A DNA stretch of 64,000 nucleotides from Jiella pacifica. Its GTDB lineage: Bacteria; Pseudomonadota; Alphaproteobacteria; Rhizobiales; Rhizobiaceae. Positions 25,840 through 34,241 of this stretch are shown here, in pieces. Location of the stretch: positions 16,176-80,175 of the forward strand of contig NZ_JAAAMG010000025.1 in the NCBI RefSeq assembly GCF_010500815.1. Reading direction: 5' to 3'. Within the stretch, counting starts at the first letter, position 1. Each line of letters starts with the position of its first letter. The translations under genes and the position numbers were made by a program. The notes under the pieces were generated by a model. That model did no database searches. It was not told the DNA's origin and was given only the letters and a program-made list of their open reading frames with translations.

Positions 25840-26637
25840 TCAACGTCCCTTGAAGACCGGCCTTCGCTTCTCGCCGAACGCGGCGACGGCTTCGCGGAAA
25901 TCCTCGCTGAGATAGGCCTTCAGGATCAGGTCGCGGTCGCTCGCCCCGGCGCCGTCGCGGCGAAGTCGCCGCAGCGCCTCCTTGGTGGCCGACAGCGTGA
26001 TCGGAGCGAGGCCGGCAATGGCTTCGGCCATTTCGGCGGCGGCCGCGACGAGGGCCTCCCGGTCGGCCACGACGCGCGAGACGAGGCCGCAGGCTGCAGC
26101 CTCGCGCGCATCGACCAGCCGGGCGGTGAGGAGGAGTTCGCGGGTGAGACCCATGCCGATCAGTTCGCCCACCCGGGCGAGATTTTCCACCGACAGCGCA
26201 TTGCCGAGGGTGCGGGCGATGGGAAAGCCGAAGCGGAGATTGTCGCAGGCGATGCGGATGTCGGCCGCGCAGGCGATCGCCGCGCCGCCACCGGTCGCAG
26301 CGCCGGCCATCGCCGCGATAACCGGCACCGGGCAGGCCTCGATCGCCCCGAACACCCGCTCCATCAGCGCCTCGTAGGCGAGAACCGCCGCCTCTTCCGT
26401 GACGTCACGAAAGGCGGCGATGTCGGTGCCCGCGGCAAACGCCCTCTCGCCGGCGCCGAGGATGACGAGGCAGCGAAGATCGCCGTCCAGGGTCACTCCC
26501 TCGCAGATCTCGGCGAGCCGCTCGTACATCGGCAGGGTCAGCGCGTTCATCGCCTGCGGCCGGTCGAGGGTGATCCAGCCGGTGGAACCGGCCTTTTCGA
26601 AGCTGAGCGTCTGAAGGCTGGGCGTCTCGTCCGGCAT
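25840..26637 (-). CDS. enoyl-CoA hydratase/isomerase (crotonase) family protein
   Basis: 265 residues. The oxyanion-hole segments are present: AFAAGTDIAAF and AMAGAATGGGAAIACAADIRIA. The next region reads FGFPIARTLGN, where classical enoyl-CoA hydratases carry a catalytic glutamate (FGxPE), so this member lacks that residue at the usual place; the other usual acid region is LVDAREAAACGLV. It may therefore be an isomerase, hydrolase or other acyl-CoA enzyme. The ATG has GGGGGGAAG immediately upstream. No acyl-CoA pathway genes are adjacent, so no substrate can be assigned. Confidence 0.85.
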   Translation of the reverse strand: MPDETPSLQTLSFEKAGSTGWITLDRPQAMNALTLPMYERLAEICEGVTLDGDLRCLVILGAGERAFAAGTDIAAFRDVTEEAAVLAYEALMERVFGAIEACPVPVIAAMAGAATGGGAAIACAADIRIACDNLRFGFPIARTLGNALSVENLARVGELIGMGLTRELLLTARLVDAREAAACGLVSRVVADREALVAAAAEMAEAIAGLAPITLSATKEALRRLRRDGAGASDRDLILKAYLSEDFREAVAAFGEKRRPVFKGR

Positions 26638-26727
26638 CTTCCCCCCTCGAACCCCGGCGCCTGCGGCGCGTCAAAAACCGCTCACGACATCAGCACGCAT
26701 CGTTCCACCCGGCAAGCCGACGAACAA

Positions 26728-26754
26728 CGGCCCGGCATCAGGGATGCCGGGCCG
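26728..26754 (-). terminator. strong GC stem-loop, probable terminator
   Basis: CGGCCCGGCATC (26728-26739) and GATGCCGGGCCG (26743-26754) form a perfect 12-bp stem with a three-base loop downstream of the lipoprotein gene stop at 26792. The following minus-strand sequence is only TTGTTCG, so the U-tail is weak. Confidence 0.5.
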
Positions 26755-26791
26755 CAGTAAATCGGCATAAGCCTTTCGGGCCGCCTGCTTT

Positions 26792-27421
26792 TCAGGTGTT
26801 CATCTCACGAAGATCGGTGATGTACTGCTCAGGCAGGTGCAACGGGCTCGGCGTCTTGAAGCCCATGTGACGGGCGATGTCGCCGACGAAGGAGCTGCAG
26901 TTGTAGGTGACGGCGTTCCACACCGGGCTGCGGTCCTGGAGGTCGTGGATATAGGCGACGATCTCGTTGTACTGGGCGGCGGTCAGCGGGATGGTCCATT
27001 CCGCCAGAAGATAGGCCTTCTCGGTGTCGCCGTCGCTGGCGCCGGTTTCCGAGGGAACCGGCAGGATGTGGCCGATCATGTAGGGCACGTTGCTGGTCGA
27101 GGCGGGGTGGAGACCCGCCACCTCGGTCATGCTCGGAATCAGCGTACCGGTGGAATCATAGGGGACGTTGCCGCGCGCATCGAACTTGCCGAAGACCACG
27201 AAAGTGTGGCCGTAGCTCAGAGCGTTTCGGGCGCGGAAGGAGATGAAATACGGCTTGGCCTGGGTCTCGGTCGGCGCATAGGCCGCCGGCTGCATGAGGC
27301 TCGCGGAGGTGACGGGGGCATTCGCCATCACCTTGCTGTGGGTAGAGGCCGTGGAGGTGCATCCGGCGACGGCGAGGCTCAGGAGAGCCGCGGCCGCGAG
27401 CCGAAGGAATGAGGGAAGCAT
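26792..27421 (-). CDS. lipoprotein with His and Cys motifs resembling a permuted NlpC/P60-like fold
   Basis: 209 residues. A lipoprotein signal ends in the lipobox SLAVAGC (lipidated Cys at residue 20). The mature part contains ALSYGHTFVVFGKF near its start and TYNCSSFVGDIARHMGF near its end. A histidine in a strand followed much later by an NCxxF helix is the order seen in circularly permuted NlpC/P60 (LRAT/YaeF-like) proteins, so a thiol hydrolase is a possible role; this is inference from two motifs. It is most likely anchored in the outer membrane. Flanked by gene-free DNA upstream. Confidence 0.6.
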   Translation of the reverse strand: MLPSFLRLAAAALLSLAVAGCTSTASTHSKVMANAPVTSASLMQPAAYAPTETQAKPYFISFRARNALSYGHTFVVFGKFDARGNVPYDSTGTLIPSMTEVAGLHPASTSNVPYMIGHILPVPSETGASDGDTEKAYLLAEWTIPLTAAQYNEIVAYIHDLQDRSPVWNAVTYNCSSFVGDIARHMGFKTPSPLHLPEQYITDLREMNT

Positions 27422-27729
27422 CGTGCCCGCCTTTCTCGAAAACGAAACGTGGTTACTCCGACCGGTCTTTCAGTCTGTCGAGCAACAATCATGACGCATC
27501 TATAGCGTTTACCGTCACTTGAGAGTGCGGCGTGGCGTCATGTCACGCTATCGGTACTCCAGCCATGGAGCGCAGCGCAGTCTTTTTGCCGAAGATCTCA
27601 TCCGATCACATGGCCAAGAATGCGCTCAAGTCGTGTCGGTTCCGTCACCGACGACCGCCGGTCATGGGACCACGGCGGAAAATCAGATGAGGGAGGCCGC
27701 AAGCGACCTCCCCCAACGCCTGTAGGGGA
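27422..27729. other. ~308-bp gene-free stretch between lipoprotein genes
   Basis: No gene is supported. The right end holds an imperfect GC hairpin (27691-27712) that may terminate the small lipoprotein gene at 27730; the left end should hold the promoter of the lipoprotein gene starting at 27421. Confidence 0.4.
27691..27712 (-). terminator. possible terminator of the 48-residue lipoprotein gene
   Basis: GGGAGGCCGC (27691-27700) and GCGACCTCCC (27703-27712) pair with one mismatch, starting 18 bases after the stop codon on the minus strand. A TTTT tract follows about 15 bases later, rather far for a classic terminator. Confidence 0.4.
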
Positions 27730-27876
27730 TCAACCCTTGGTGACGTAAGCCGGCTCGGAGTAGACCGGCTCGGCGACCGGGGCCTTGCCCTTGCCCTTGC
27801 CGATGCCCTTGCCCATGCAGCCAGCGAAGGTTGCGAGAGCGAAGCACGCGACCGATGCGATGATGACTTTCTTCAT
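27730..27876 (-). CDS. 48-residue lipoprotein with lysine-glycine repeat
   Basis: A very small gene: MKKVIIASVACFALATFAGC is a textbook lipoprotein signal with the lipidated cysteine at residue 20. The mature peptide starts with MGKGIGKGKGKAPVAEPV, a run of Gly-Lys pairs, and continues to a Pro/Tyr-rich end of 48 residues in total. It has no recognised family; entericidin-like small lipoproteins are the nearest comparison in size and design. The strongly basic short mature part could interact with peptidoglycan or lipopolysaccharide; that is speculation. The ribosome site (AGGTAG) is weak. A hairpin follows the stop. Confidence 0.65.
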   Translation of the reverse strand: MKKVIIASVACFALATFAGCMGKGIGKGKGKAPVAEPVYSEPAYVTKG

Positions 27877-28332
27877 AGTGACTACCTATTCGTGTCTGTC
27901 GGTTTGGTTGCCGCAGTTCAAATTCCCGACGCGATTGCGGCCGGTGCGTTCGGAACCTGTTGCCAAAACACGCTACCGGCAAGTGCCCAAAAGCCACAGT
28001 TACCGCCGAACGTCAGAACTCTAACCTACGCGTAGTTAACAATTTGTTTCAGACCTGCTTTTCGGCGTCAGAACAGCCCTCATCGCGGGGGTTTTACGCG
28101 GTCTGGCCGGCGCTCGGGGCGCTCCGGCGGGGCGTGGCCGGCGGGCCGCAGCGGCAGACAAATCGCGCGTTGCGAATCAACGACCTGACCGGCGACGAAA
28201 GAAGCTGCGACAACTTGGCACGCAAGCCGAGAACATGACGAATCGGGGCGTTGCCGCGCAACAGGGCGACACCGGCGGCAAGCAACGGCGGCTCTTTTGC
28301 TTGGCGATTATTTGTCGGCCCGCGCTTCGGCC
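27877..28332. other. ~456-bp gene-free stretch
   Basis: No gene supported. It contains the small perfect palindrome CTACGCGTAG (28026-28035) in an AT-richer patch about 150 bp upstream of the small lipoprotein start, which could be part of its promoter. The rest is ordinary high-G+C sequence. Confidence 0.4.
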
Positions 28333-28947
28333 TCAGCGCGAAAGCGGTGCCGGAGGCAGGATCTCGACGGGCGCTGCCGGCGATAGCCCGCCCCGCTCGG
28401 CCACTTCGGCTTCGGTTGTGAGCACCGAGCCCGGCGGTCCCTTGATGACGACATGCGCCTCGCGGACGGCCGCCCGGTTCTGGTCGAGGACCATGTCGCG
28501 CTCGGCAGCGAGCAGTACCTCGGCGGGCTGAGCCGTGGCGGCGGTGAATGCGGTGCCGAGTTCCTCGCGGGTCTTGGCGCAGTTTTGATAGGCCGTGGCC
28601 GCCACGACGTCGTCGGGAAGCCCCGAGGTCACCTGCTTGACGCTTTCGTCGTAGTTGCAGAAGGCGTCGGCGCGAAGGGCGATGTCGAGATCCCCCGTCA
28701 CCGGGCCGTAGCGCTGGGCGATCAGCGCCTTGCGGGCGTTGTAGTCGTTCAGATAGGTCTTGCGCAGGGCCAGCCGGCACTGGGCATAGACCAGTTCGCC
28801 GGGTCGGATGAGAAGGCTCTGGCAATGGGCGTCGTCGGCCGGATCCTCGGGATTCATCACCTCGTCGAGATCGCCGCCAGTGGCGAGGCACCCGGACAGG
28901 GCACCGGAGAGAACCAGGGAAGCGGCGGCGAAGGCCATCAGGCGCAT
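28333..28947 (-). CDS. hypothetical lipoprotein, 204 residues
   Basis: Starts MRLMAFAAASLVLSGALSGC, a lipoprotein signal with lipidated Cys20. The mature region has paired cysteines (HCQSLL...AQCRLAL, FCNYDE, YQNC) that may form disulfides in the periplasm, a helical stretch from about residue 50 to 150, and a proline-rich tail. No family was recognised. ATG 28947 is chosen; a TTG three codons upstream is an alternative. It is preceded by a further small secreted-protein gene in the same direction (238-bp gap), so it is probably a separate unit. Confidence 0.65.
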   Translation of the reverse strand: MRLMAFAAASLVLSGALSGCLATGGDLDEVMNPEDPADDAHCQSLLIRPGELVYAQCRLALRKTYLNDYNARKALIAQRYGPVTGDLDIALRADAFCNYDESVKQVTSGLPDDVVAATAYQNCAKTREELGTAFTAATAQPAEVLLAAERDMVLDQNRAAVREAHVVIKGPPGSVLTTEAEVAERGGLSPAAPVEILPPAPLSR

Positions 28948-29185
28948 GGCGGTCAATCCATAGGGGCGTCGGTCCCTCCGACGGCCAGCAGTTGTTCGAG
29001 ACGAGGCGAGCGGCCGGCCACCCTTCGGGAATGGCCGTCCTGGATCCCTGCCCCGAAGCCCGCGCGATCAGGACACAGCCGCGACCCTGCGGGTCGGCGG
29101 CCGGGGCCAGACCTCGTGAAGTTCATTGCGGCGAAGGTGTGGCGCTGCACGCCTCCGCGCCTTGAATCAAAAGGAAAAACTTCGG

Positions 29186-29554
29186 CTATTGCGCGGGAAC
29201 CACGTCGCGCACGGCTGATTCCAGCGCGTCGGTCATCTTCTTGGCGGCGCAGGTGCGCGTCGGACTGACGACCGCCTGCTGCTCGAGGTCCCCCCGATCG
29301 ATCGGGCAGACCTCGCGGGCGACGCGCGACGGCACCTTGACCGTCAACGGGATCTCGGAGACCTTGCGCGACAGCTTCGAGGCGAGAGAGGTCTTCACCC
29401 CCCAATCGCCGAGCGAAACCTCCACCAGCATCGACTGCTCGTCGGAAGCGAGGGGATCACTCGTCGAGGACGTCTCCGTCTGGGCCGAGGCAGGCGATGC
29501 CGCGAACGCGAACGCCAGCGCCACGCCAACGAGCCGGCGGCGCGCTTGCGGCAT
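29186..29554 (-). CDS. small secreted hypothetical protein
   Basis: 122 residues. MPQARRRLVGVALAFAFAASPASAQ is a good signal peptide with cleavage after ASA. The mature part is ~97 residues with two cysteines (EVCPIDRG and TRTCAAKK) and no recognised domain. A longer form starting at 29587 is possible, but GGAGG there is only two bases from the ATG, too close. No clear functional partner nearby. Confidence 0.55.
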   Translation of the reverse strand: MPQARRRLVGVALAFAFAASPASAQTETSSTSDPLASDEQSMLVEVSLGDWGVKTSLASKLSRKVSEIPLTVKVPSRVAREVCPIDRGDLEQQAVVSPTRTCAAKKMTDALESAVRDVVPAQ

Positions 29555-30088
29555 TCTTTTCCGCCCATCCTCAATCAGCGTGTCCATCGCCTCCGCGCTC
29601 CATACAGTGTTGCGTCCCACGAAGGGGGGACCTTTCGTCTCGTCGTTGCCTCGCCGGGCGAGGCGACATCGACCTTTGGTTTGGCCTCATCAGCGCCGAC
29701 AAATGTCGGGATCGACGGGACCGTTGGCAAGTTCGTGGCAGGTAAGTTTGCCGAGCGGCGGTCACCACCGGCAGAGCGCCCGCGAGGGTCGATCGCTCCA
29801 TCGTCCGGCCGGTTCATGCCGCGCCAAGGCTGGCGCTCGCGGTCGTAAAGTCAATCTTCCCTAGAGGAAATTTCCGGTCGTCATGCTGCGCCGCATCATC
29901 GAGGGATGCCCTTGCTTGCAATGGGATGACGCGCAGAAGCGGCCGTCCCGGCTTGATCGATCGGCTCGATCACCCAATAGAGATTGGCCGTTCGGGCGAA
30001 ATATCATGGCTGCCATGCCATTGTGCACCGCAGCATGAAGGGATATCTCTGGCTTCAACACCGTCCCACTGAAGTAACGAGGTATCCG
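29555..30088. other. ~534-bp gene-free stretch between divergent secreted-protein genes
   Basis: Several open frames exist but none has a plausible ribosome site together with protein-like composition. It should contain the promoters of the small secreted-protein genes on both sides. No repeat or RNA gene was recognised. Confidence 0.4.
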
Positions 30089-30439
30089 ATGAAGACGAAA
30101 TTCATCACCGCAACTGCATTCATCATCGCCGCCGCGACGACGGGTGCCGCCGCTGGCGACCTGAAGCCGACGGCCGGCCACGCGATTCATCTCGGCAACG
30201 TCCAGGGCGCGGCCTATTACACCGTCGAAGACGACGGCCTTCGGCTGGTGGCGACGGTCGCCGGCGGCGAAGCCGGCGATTCCGTCCGCTTCGTCTCCAC
30301 CCTGTCCGACGGCCAGACGATGGTCATCGAAGTTCCCCGGACCGCGGACCACAACGCCGAGGCCCTGACCTTCAAGCGGGTCGGCGACCATGTCGTGGTC
30401 GAGGGCGCCCCGGACCTGCGCGCCGCGATGATCGACTGA
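30089..30439 (+). CDS. small secreted hypothetical protein
   Basis: 116 residues. The start at MKTKFITATAF is supported by GAGG seven bases upstream. A signal peptide (cleavage near AAAG-D, residue 22) is followed by a mature domain of about 95 residues with alternating strands (AAYYTVEDDGLRLVATVAGG, FVSTLSDGQTMVIEVP), suggesting a small beta protein. No cysteine in the mature part and no recognised family. It lies alone upstream of the nicotinamidase gene (132 bp). Confidence 0.65.
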   Translation: MKTKFITATAFIIAAATTGAAAGDLKPTAGHAIHLGNVQGAAYYTVEDDGLRLVATVAGGEAGDSVRFVSTLSDGQTMVIEVPRTADHNAEALTFKRVGDHVVVEGAPDLRAAMID

Positions 30440-30571
30440 TCGGGAGGGGCGACGCCGCCACTCCCTCCTGGCCGGCGCGAAGGGGCGCGCGCCGGCCGGC
30501 TTCTTCGCGGACGGCGCCACCCGCCCGCAACGACGCTTTCGTCCCGGCACTTTTGCTGGCATTCTTCGGCC

Positions 30572-31204
30572 ATGATCGAGATCCGCTCCGGCGACGCCCT
30601 CCTCATCGTCGACGTCCAGAACGACTTCTGCGCCGGTGGAGCGCTCGCCGTGCCGGACGGCGACGCCGTGGTGCCGATCGTCAACCGCCTCGCCACGGCC
30701 TTTCCCGTCACAGTCCTGACGCAGGACTGGCACACGCCCGGCCACGCCTCCTTCGCCTCGACCCACGGTCGAGAGCCCTTCGACACGCTCGAACTGGGAT
30801 ACGGCCCCCAGGTGCTCTGGCCCGATCACTGCGTCATGGGCTCTGAGGGCGCAGCCTTCCATTCCGAACTCGCCGTGCCGACAGCCCAGATGGTGGTCCG
30901 CAAGGGCTTCCACCCGCAGGTGGACAGCTACTCCGCCTTCGTGGAGGCCGATCGCCGGACCCCCACCGGCCTTGTCGGCTACCTGCGGGAGCGCGGCGTC
31001 GAACGCGTTTTCATCTGCGGCCTCGCCACCGACTTCTGCGTCGCATGGACTGCGATGGACGGGCGGAACGCCGGCTTCGACGTCATCGTCATCGAGGACG
31101 CCTGCCGGGCGATCGATCTGGACGGCTCGCTCGCCAAGGCATGGGACGACATGACCCGGCTCGGCGTCGGACGGATCGGAGCGAGCGACCTCGTGGCGGC
31201 ATGA
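30572..31204 (+). CDS. pncA: nicotinamidase
   Basis: 210 residues of the isochorismatase-like hydrolase fold. Catalytic triad: Asp14 in LIVDVQNDF, Lys111 in VVRKGF, Cys156 in LATDFCV; metal-binding Asp52 and His54 in TQDWHTPGH. It hydrolyses nicotinamide to nicotinate for NAD salvage. Its stop overlaps the start of the sirtuin gene (ATGA), so the two are co-translated; sirtuins release nicotinamide, which this enzyme removes, a biochemically sensible pairing. Confidence 0.95.
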   Translation: MIEIRSGDALLIVDVQNDFCAGGALAVPDGDAVVPIVNRLATAFPVTVLTQDWHTPGHASFASTHGREPFDTLELGYGPQVLWPDHCVMGSEGAAFHSELAVPTAQMVVRKGFHPQVDSYSAFVEADRRTPTGLVGYLRERGVERVFICGLATDFCVAWTAMDGRNAGFDVIVIEDACRAIDLDGSLAKAWDDMTRLGVGRIGASDLVAA

Positions 31205-31899
31205 CGGCTTCGATCTTCATCCTGACCGGTGCGGGCATCTCGGCCGAATCGGGCGTCGCGACCTTTCGCGACGCGGGCGGCCTGTGGTCGAAGGTCAAGC
31301 TGGAGGACGTCGCGACGCCGGAAGGCTTTCTTCGCGACCCGGCGGCGGTACACGCCTTCTACAACGCCCGGCGGGCGAACCTCCGCGAGGTCGAGCCGAA
31401 CGCCGCCCACTACGCCCTCGCCCGGCTTCAACGGGACTATGAGGGCGAGGTGACCCTCGTCACCCAGAACATCGACGATCTACACGAGCGGGCCGGTTCC
31501 CGGTCGGTCATCCACATGCATGGCGAGTTGAGCCTTTCCCTCTGCGCCCATTGCGGCGCCAGGGCCAAGGCCGAAAGCGACCTTTCTCTCACCCTTTCCT
31601 GCGCCGCCTGCGGCACCGCAAGCAGCCTCAGGCCGGACGTCGTCTGGTTCGGCGAGATGCCTTACCGAATGAACGAGATCTACGACCGGCTGATGGATGC
31701 CGACCTGTTCGTCTCGATCGGGACGTCGGGAGCGGTCTATCCTGCGGCGGGCTTCGTCGCCGAGGCGCGCACGGCCGGGATCCGCAGCCTCGAACTCAAT
31801 CTCGAGCCGTCGGACGGCACCTTCCTGTTCGACGAGGCCCGGCACGGCCCCGCCTCGAAGCTGGTGCCGGCGTTCGTCGAGGCGGCGCTCGCGTCGTAG
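31201..31899 (+). CDS. cobB: NAD-dependent protein deacylase (sirtuin)
   Basis: 232 residues. NAD-binding GAGISAESG (10-18), TQNIDDLHERAG, catalytic His107 in HMHGE, and a zinc ribbon CAHC/CAAC (Cys115, 118, 134, 137). The YxxR pair in FYNARR (Tyr54, Arg57) is the mark of class III sirtuins that also remove succinyl and malonyl groups. It is slightly short for the family but complete. The overlap with pncA indicates a shared transcript and a possible link between deacylation and NAD salvage. Confidence 0.93.
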   Translation: MTASIFILTGAGISAESGVATFRDAGGLWSKVKLEDVATPEGFLRDPAAVHAFYNARRANLREVEPNAAHYALARLQRDYEGEVTLVTQNIDDLHERAGSRSVIHMHGELSLSLCAHCGARAKAESDLSLTLSCAACGTASSLRPDVVWFGEMPYRMNEIYDRLMDADLFVSIGTSGAVYPAAGFVAEARTAGIRSLELNLEPSDGTFLFDEARHGPASKLVPAFVEAALAS

Positions 31900-32271
31900 C
31901 GGGTCCGTGGTGTCCGTCGCCGCGCTTCGCTGCCCTTCCGAAAGCAAGCCGATCAGCCGGCCGACGCCGCGAAAGTGCCGCTTTCAGCGATCACTTTTTC
32001 CGTGCGACGCTTCGCCAGCTTGATTTGTCACCGGCTCTACGCGAGACTCTTTCGCATCGCACAAAGCGCCGGGTCCAACGCCCGGTTGCCTGGGGGGAGC
32101 GCCTGCCCGCCCCCGGACGAGGCGTGTCGACCAGCCCTCACACAGTTGCGATTTAATGATTTGAATCAGTCATTTGACTTGCGCTCAGCCCGTCCTGTGC
32201 CCACACTAGCCTAACCCCGAGGGGGCTTCGGAGGCGCAAGCGCTTTCCGACGAGGCGAATGGAGGTGGGTG
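31900..32271. other. 372-bp leader/promoter region of the prkA operon
   Basis: No gene. An AT-richer patch near 32150-32185 contains TGATT-TG-AATCA (32157-32168) and a TTGACT hexamer (32175-32180) that could be a -35 element; no convincing -10 was identified. The prkA operon promoter should be here, possibly under stress control as in other bacteria. Confidence 0.4.
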
Positions 32272-34209
32272 ATGAGCGCATTGTTCGACCAGTACGCCAG
32301 GAGCTACGAGCAGCGACGCGAGACCGTGATGTCGCTGTCCCAATATCTCGACGACTGCCGGACCGATCCGATCCTCTATGCCGGCCCGCACGAGCGGCTG
32401 CTCGCGGCGATCGGCGAACCGGAGCTGGTGGATACGTCCACGGATTCCCGGCTCGGGCGGATCTTCCAGAACCGCACGATCCGGACCTACAAGGCGTTTC
32501 CGGACTTCTACGGCATGGAGGAGACGGTCGAGCGGATCGTCGCCTTCCTGCGCCAGGCGGCGCAGGGGCTCGAGGAGCGCAAGCAGATCCTCTACCTGCT
32601 CGGTCCGGTCGGCGGCGGCAAGTCGTCGCTGGCGGAGCGCATCAAGGCGCTGATCGAGAACCAGCCGATCTACGTGCTGAAGGCCGGCGACGAACTCTCG
32701 CCTGTCTTCGAAAGCCCGCTCGCCTTGTTCGATCCCGAAACCATGGGCGAGATGCTGGAGGCCGAATACGGCATTCCCCGCCGCCGGCTGTCCGGCCTGA
32801 TGAGCCCCTGGTGCGTCAAGCGGCTCGACGAGTTCGGCGGCGACATTTCCAAGTTCAAGGTCGCCAAGCTGACGCCCTCGCGGCTGAAGCAGATCGGCGT
32901 CGCCAAGACCGAGCCCGGCGACGAGAACAACCAGGACATCTCCTCGCTGGTCGGCAAGGTGGACATCCGGCGGCTGGAGACCTTTGCGCAGAACGATCCC
33001 GACGCCTATTCCTATTCCGGCGGCCTCAACCGGGCAAACCAGGGCGTGCTCGAATTCGTCGAGATGTTCAAGGCGCCGATCAAGATGCTGCATCCGCTGC
33101 TCACGGCGACGCAGGAAGGCTCCTATGTCGGCTCGGAGAATATCGGCGCGATCCCCTTCACCGGCATGATCATGGCCCACTCCAACGAATCGGAGTGGAA
33201 GAGCTTCAAGAACAACAAGAACAACGAGGCCTTCATCGATCGCATCTACGTGATCAAGGTGCCCTACTGCCTCCGGGTGGACGAGGAGACCAAGATCTAC
33301 GAGAAGCTCGTGTCGGGCTCCGAACTCGCCGAGGCGCCCTGCGCGCCCGACACGCTGTCGATGCTGGCGCGCTTTGCCGTCCTTTCCCGGCTGAAGCCGC
33401 ACGAGAACTCCTCGCTCTACGCCAAGATGCGCGTCTACAACGGCGAGAGCCTGCGCGAGGTCGATCCCAAGGCCCGCACCCTGCAGGAATACCGGGACGC
33501 CGCGGGCGTCGACGAGGGCATGAACGGCATCTCGACGCGCTTTGCCTTCAAGGCGCTGTCGGCGACCTTCAACCACGACACCGAGGAGGTGGCGGCAGAT
33601 CCCGTCCATCTGATGTACGTGCTCGAACAGGCGGTGCGCCGCGAGCAGTTCCCCGAAGACGTCGAGAGCGACTATCTGGAATTCATCAAGGCCGAGCTCG
33701 CGCCGCGCTATGCCGAGTTCATCGGCAACGAGATCCAAAAGGCCTATCTGGAAAGCTATCACGACTACGGCCAGAACCTCTTCGATCGCTACGTCTCCTA
33801 TGCCGACGCCTGGATCGAGGATCAGGACTACAAGGATCCCGACACCGGCCAGTTGCTCGACCGCGATCTGCTCAACCAGGAACTGACCAAGATCGAGAAG
33901 CCGGCGGGCATCGCCAATCCGAAGGACTTCCGCAACGAGGTGGTGAAGTTCTCGCTGCGCTCGCGGGCGGCCAATCGCGGCCACAACCCCTCCTGGACGA
34001 GCTACGAGAAGATCCGCGACGTCGTCGAGAAGCGGATGTTCAGCCAGGTCGAGGATCTCCTGCCGGTCATCTCCTTCGGTTCGAAGAAGGATTCGGAGAC
34101 CGAGAAGAAGCACAACGAGTTCGTCGAGCGGATGGTCGAGCGCGGGTTTACGCCGAGGCAGGTGCGACGTCTCGTCGAATGGTATATGCGTGTGAGGCAG
34201 GCGAGCTGA
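32272..34209 (+). CDS. prkA: PrkA-family serine protein kinase/AAA+ protein
   Basis: 645 residues. The AAA-like N-terminal domain has a P-loop GPVGGGKSSLAE near residue 112; the C-terminal PrkA domain follows (from about residue 390). The long conserved block ETVERIVAFLRQAAQGLEER leads into the P-loop. In E. coli the homologue YeaG works with YeaH in nitrogen-starvation and stress survival; in Bacillus PrkA affects sporulation; ATP-dependent protease-like activity has also been proposed. GGAGG lies six bases before ATG. First gene of prkA-yeaH-spoVR. Confidence 0.95.
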   Translation: MSALFDQYARSYEQRRETVMSLSQYLDDCRTDPILYAGPHERLLAAIGEPELVDTSTDSRLGRIFQNRTIRTYKAFPDFYGMEETVERIVAFLRQAAQGLEERKQILYLLGPVGGGKSSLAERIKALIENQPIYVLKAGDELSPVFESPLALFDPETMGEMLEAEYGIPRRRLSGLMSPWCVKRLDEFGGDISKFKVAKLTPSRLKQIGVAKTEPGDENNQDISSLVGKVDIRRLETFAQNDPDAYSYSGGLNRANQGVLEFVEMFKAPIKMLHPLLTATQEGSYVGSENIGAIPFTGMIMAHSNESEWKSFKNNKNNEAFIDRIYVIKVPYCLRVDEETKIYEKLVSGSELAEAPCAPDTLSMLARFAVLSRLKPHENSSLYAKMRVYNGESLREVDPKARTLQEYRDAAGVDEGMNGISTRFAFKALSATFNHDTEEVAADPVHLMYVLEQAVRREQFPEDVESDYLEFIKAELAPRYAEFIGNEIQKAYLESYHDYGQNLFDRYVSYADAWIEDQDYKDPDTGQLLDRDLLNQELTKIEKPAGIANPKDFRNEVVKFSLRSRAANRGHNPSWTSYEKIRDVVEKRMFSQVEDLLPVISFGSKKDSETEKKHNEFVERMVERGFTPRQVRRLVEWYMRVRQAS

Positions 34210-34241
34210 GCGGCAACCTCACGCTTTCCACGGGATCAACC

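Noticed and set aside
28094..28332. C-terminal continuation of an open frame through the gap after the 204-residue lipoprotein gene
   Set aside because: Different phase from the lipoprotein gene, arginine-rich composition, no start signal.
32259..34241. Very long open frame running in phase into yeaH, opposite-phase to prkA
   Set aside because: It is the +1 shadow of prkA created by high G+C; prkA has the ribosome site and full family similarity, and yeaH starts at the MHIIDRR signature.
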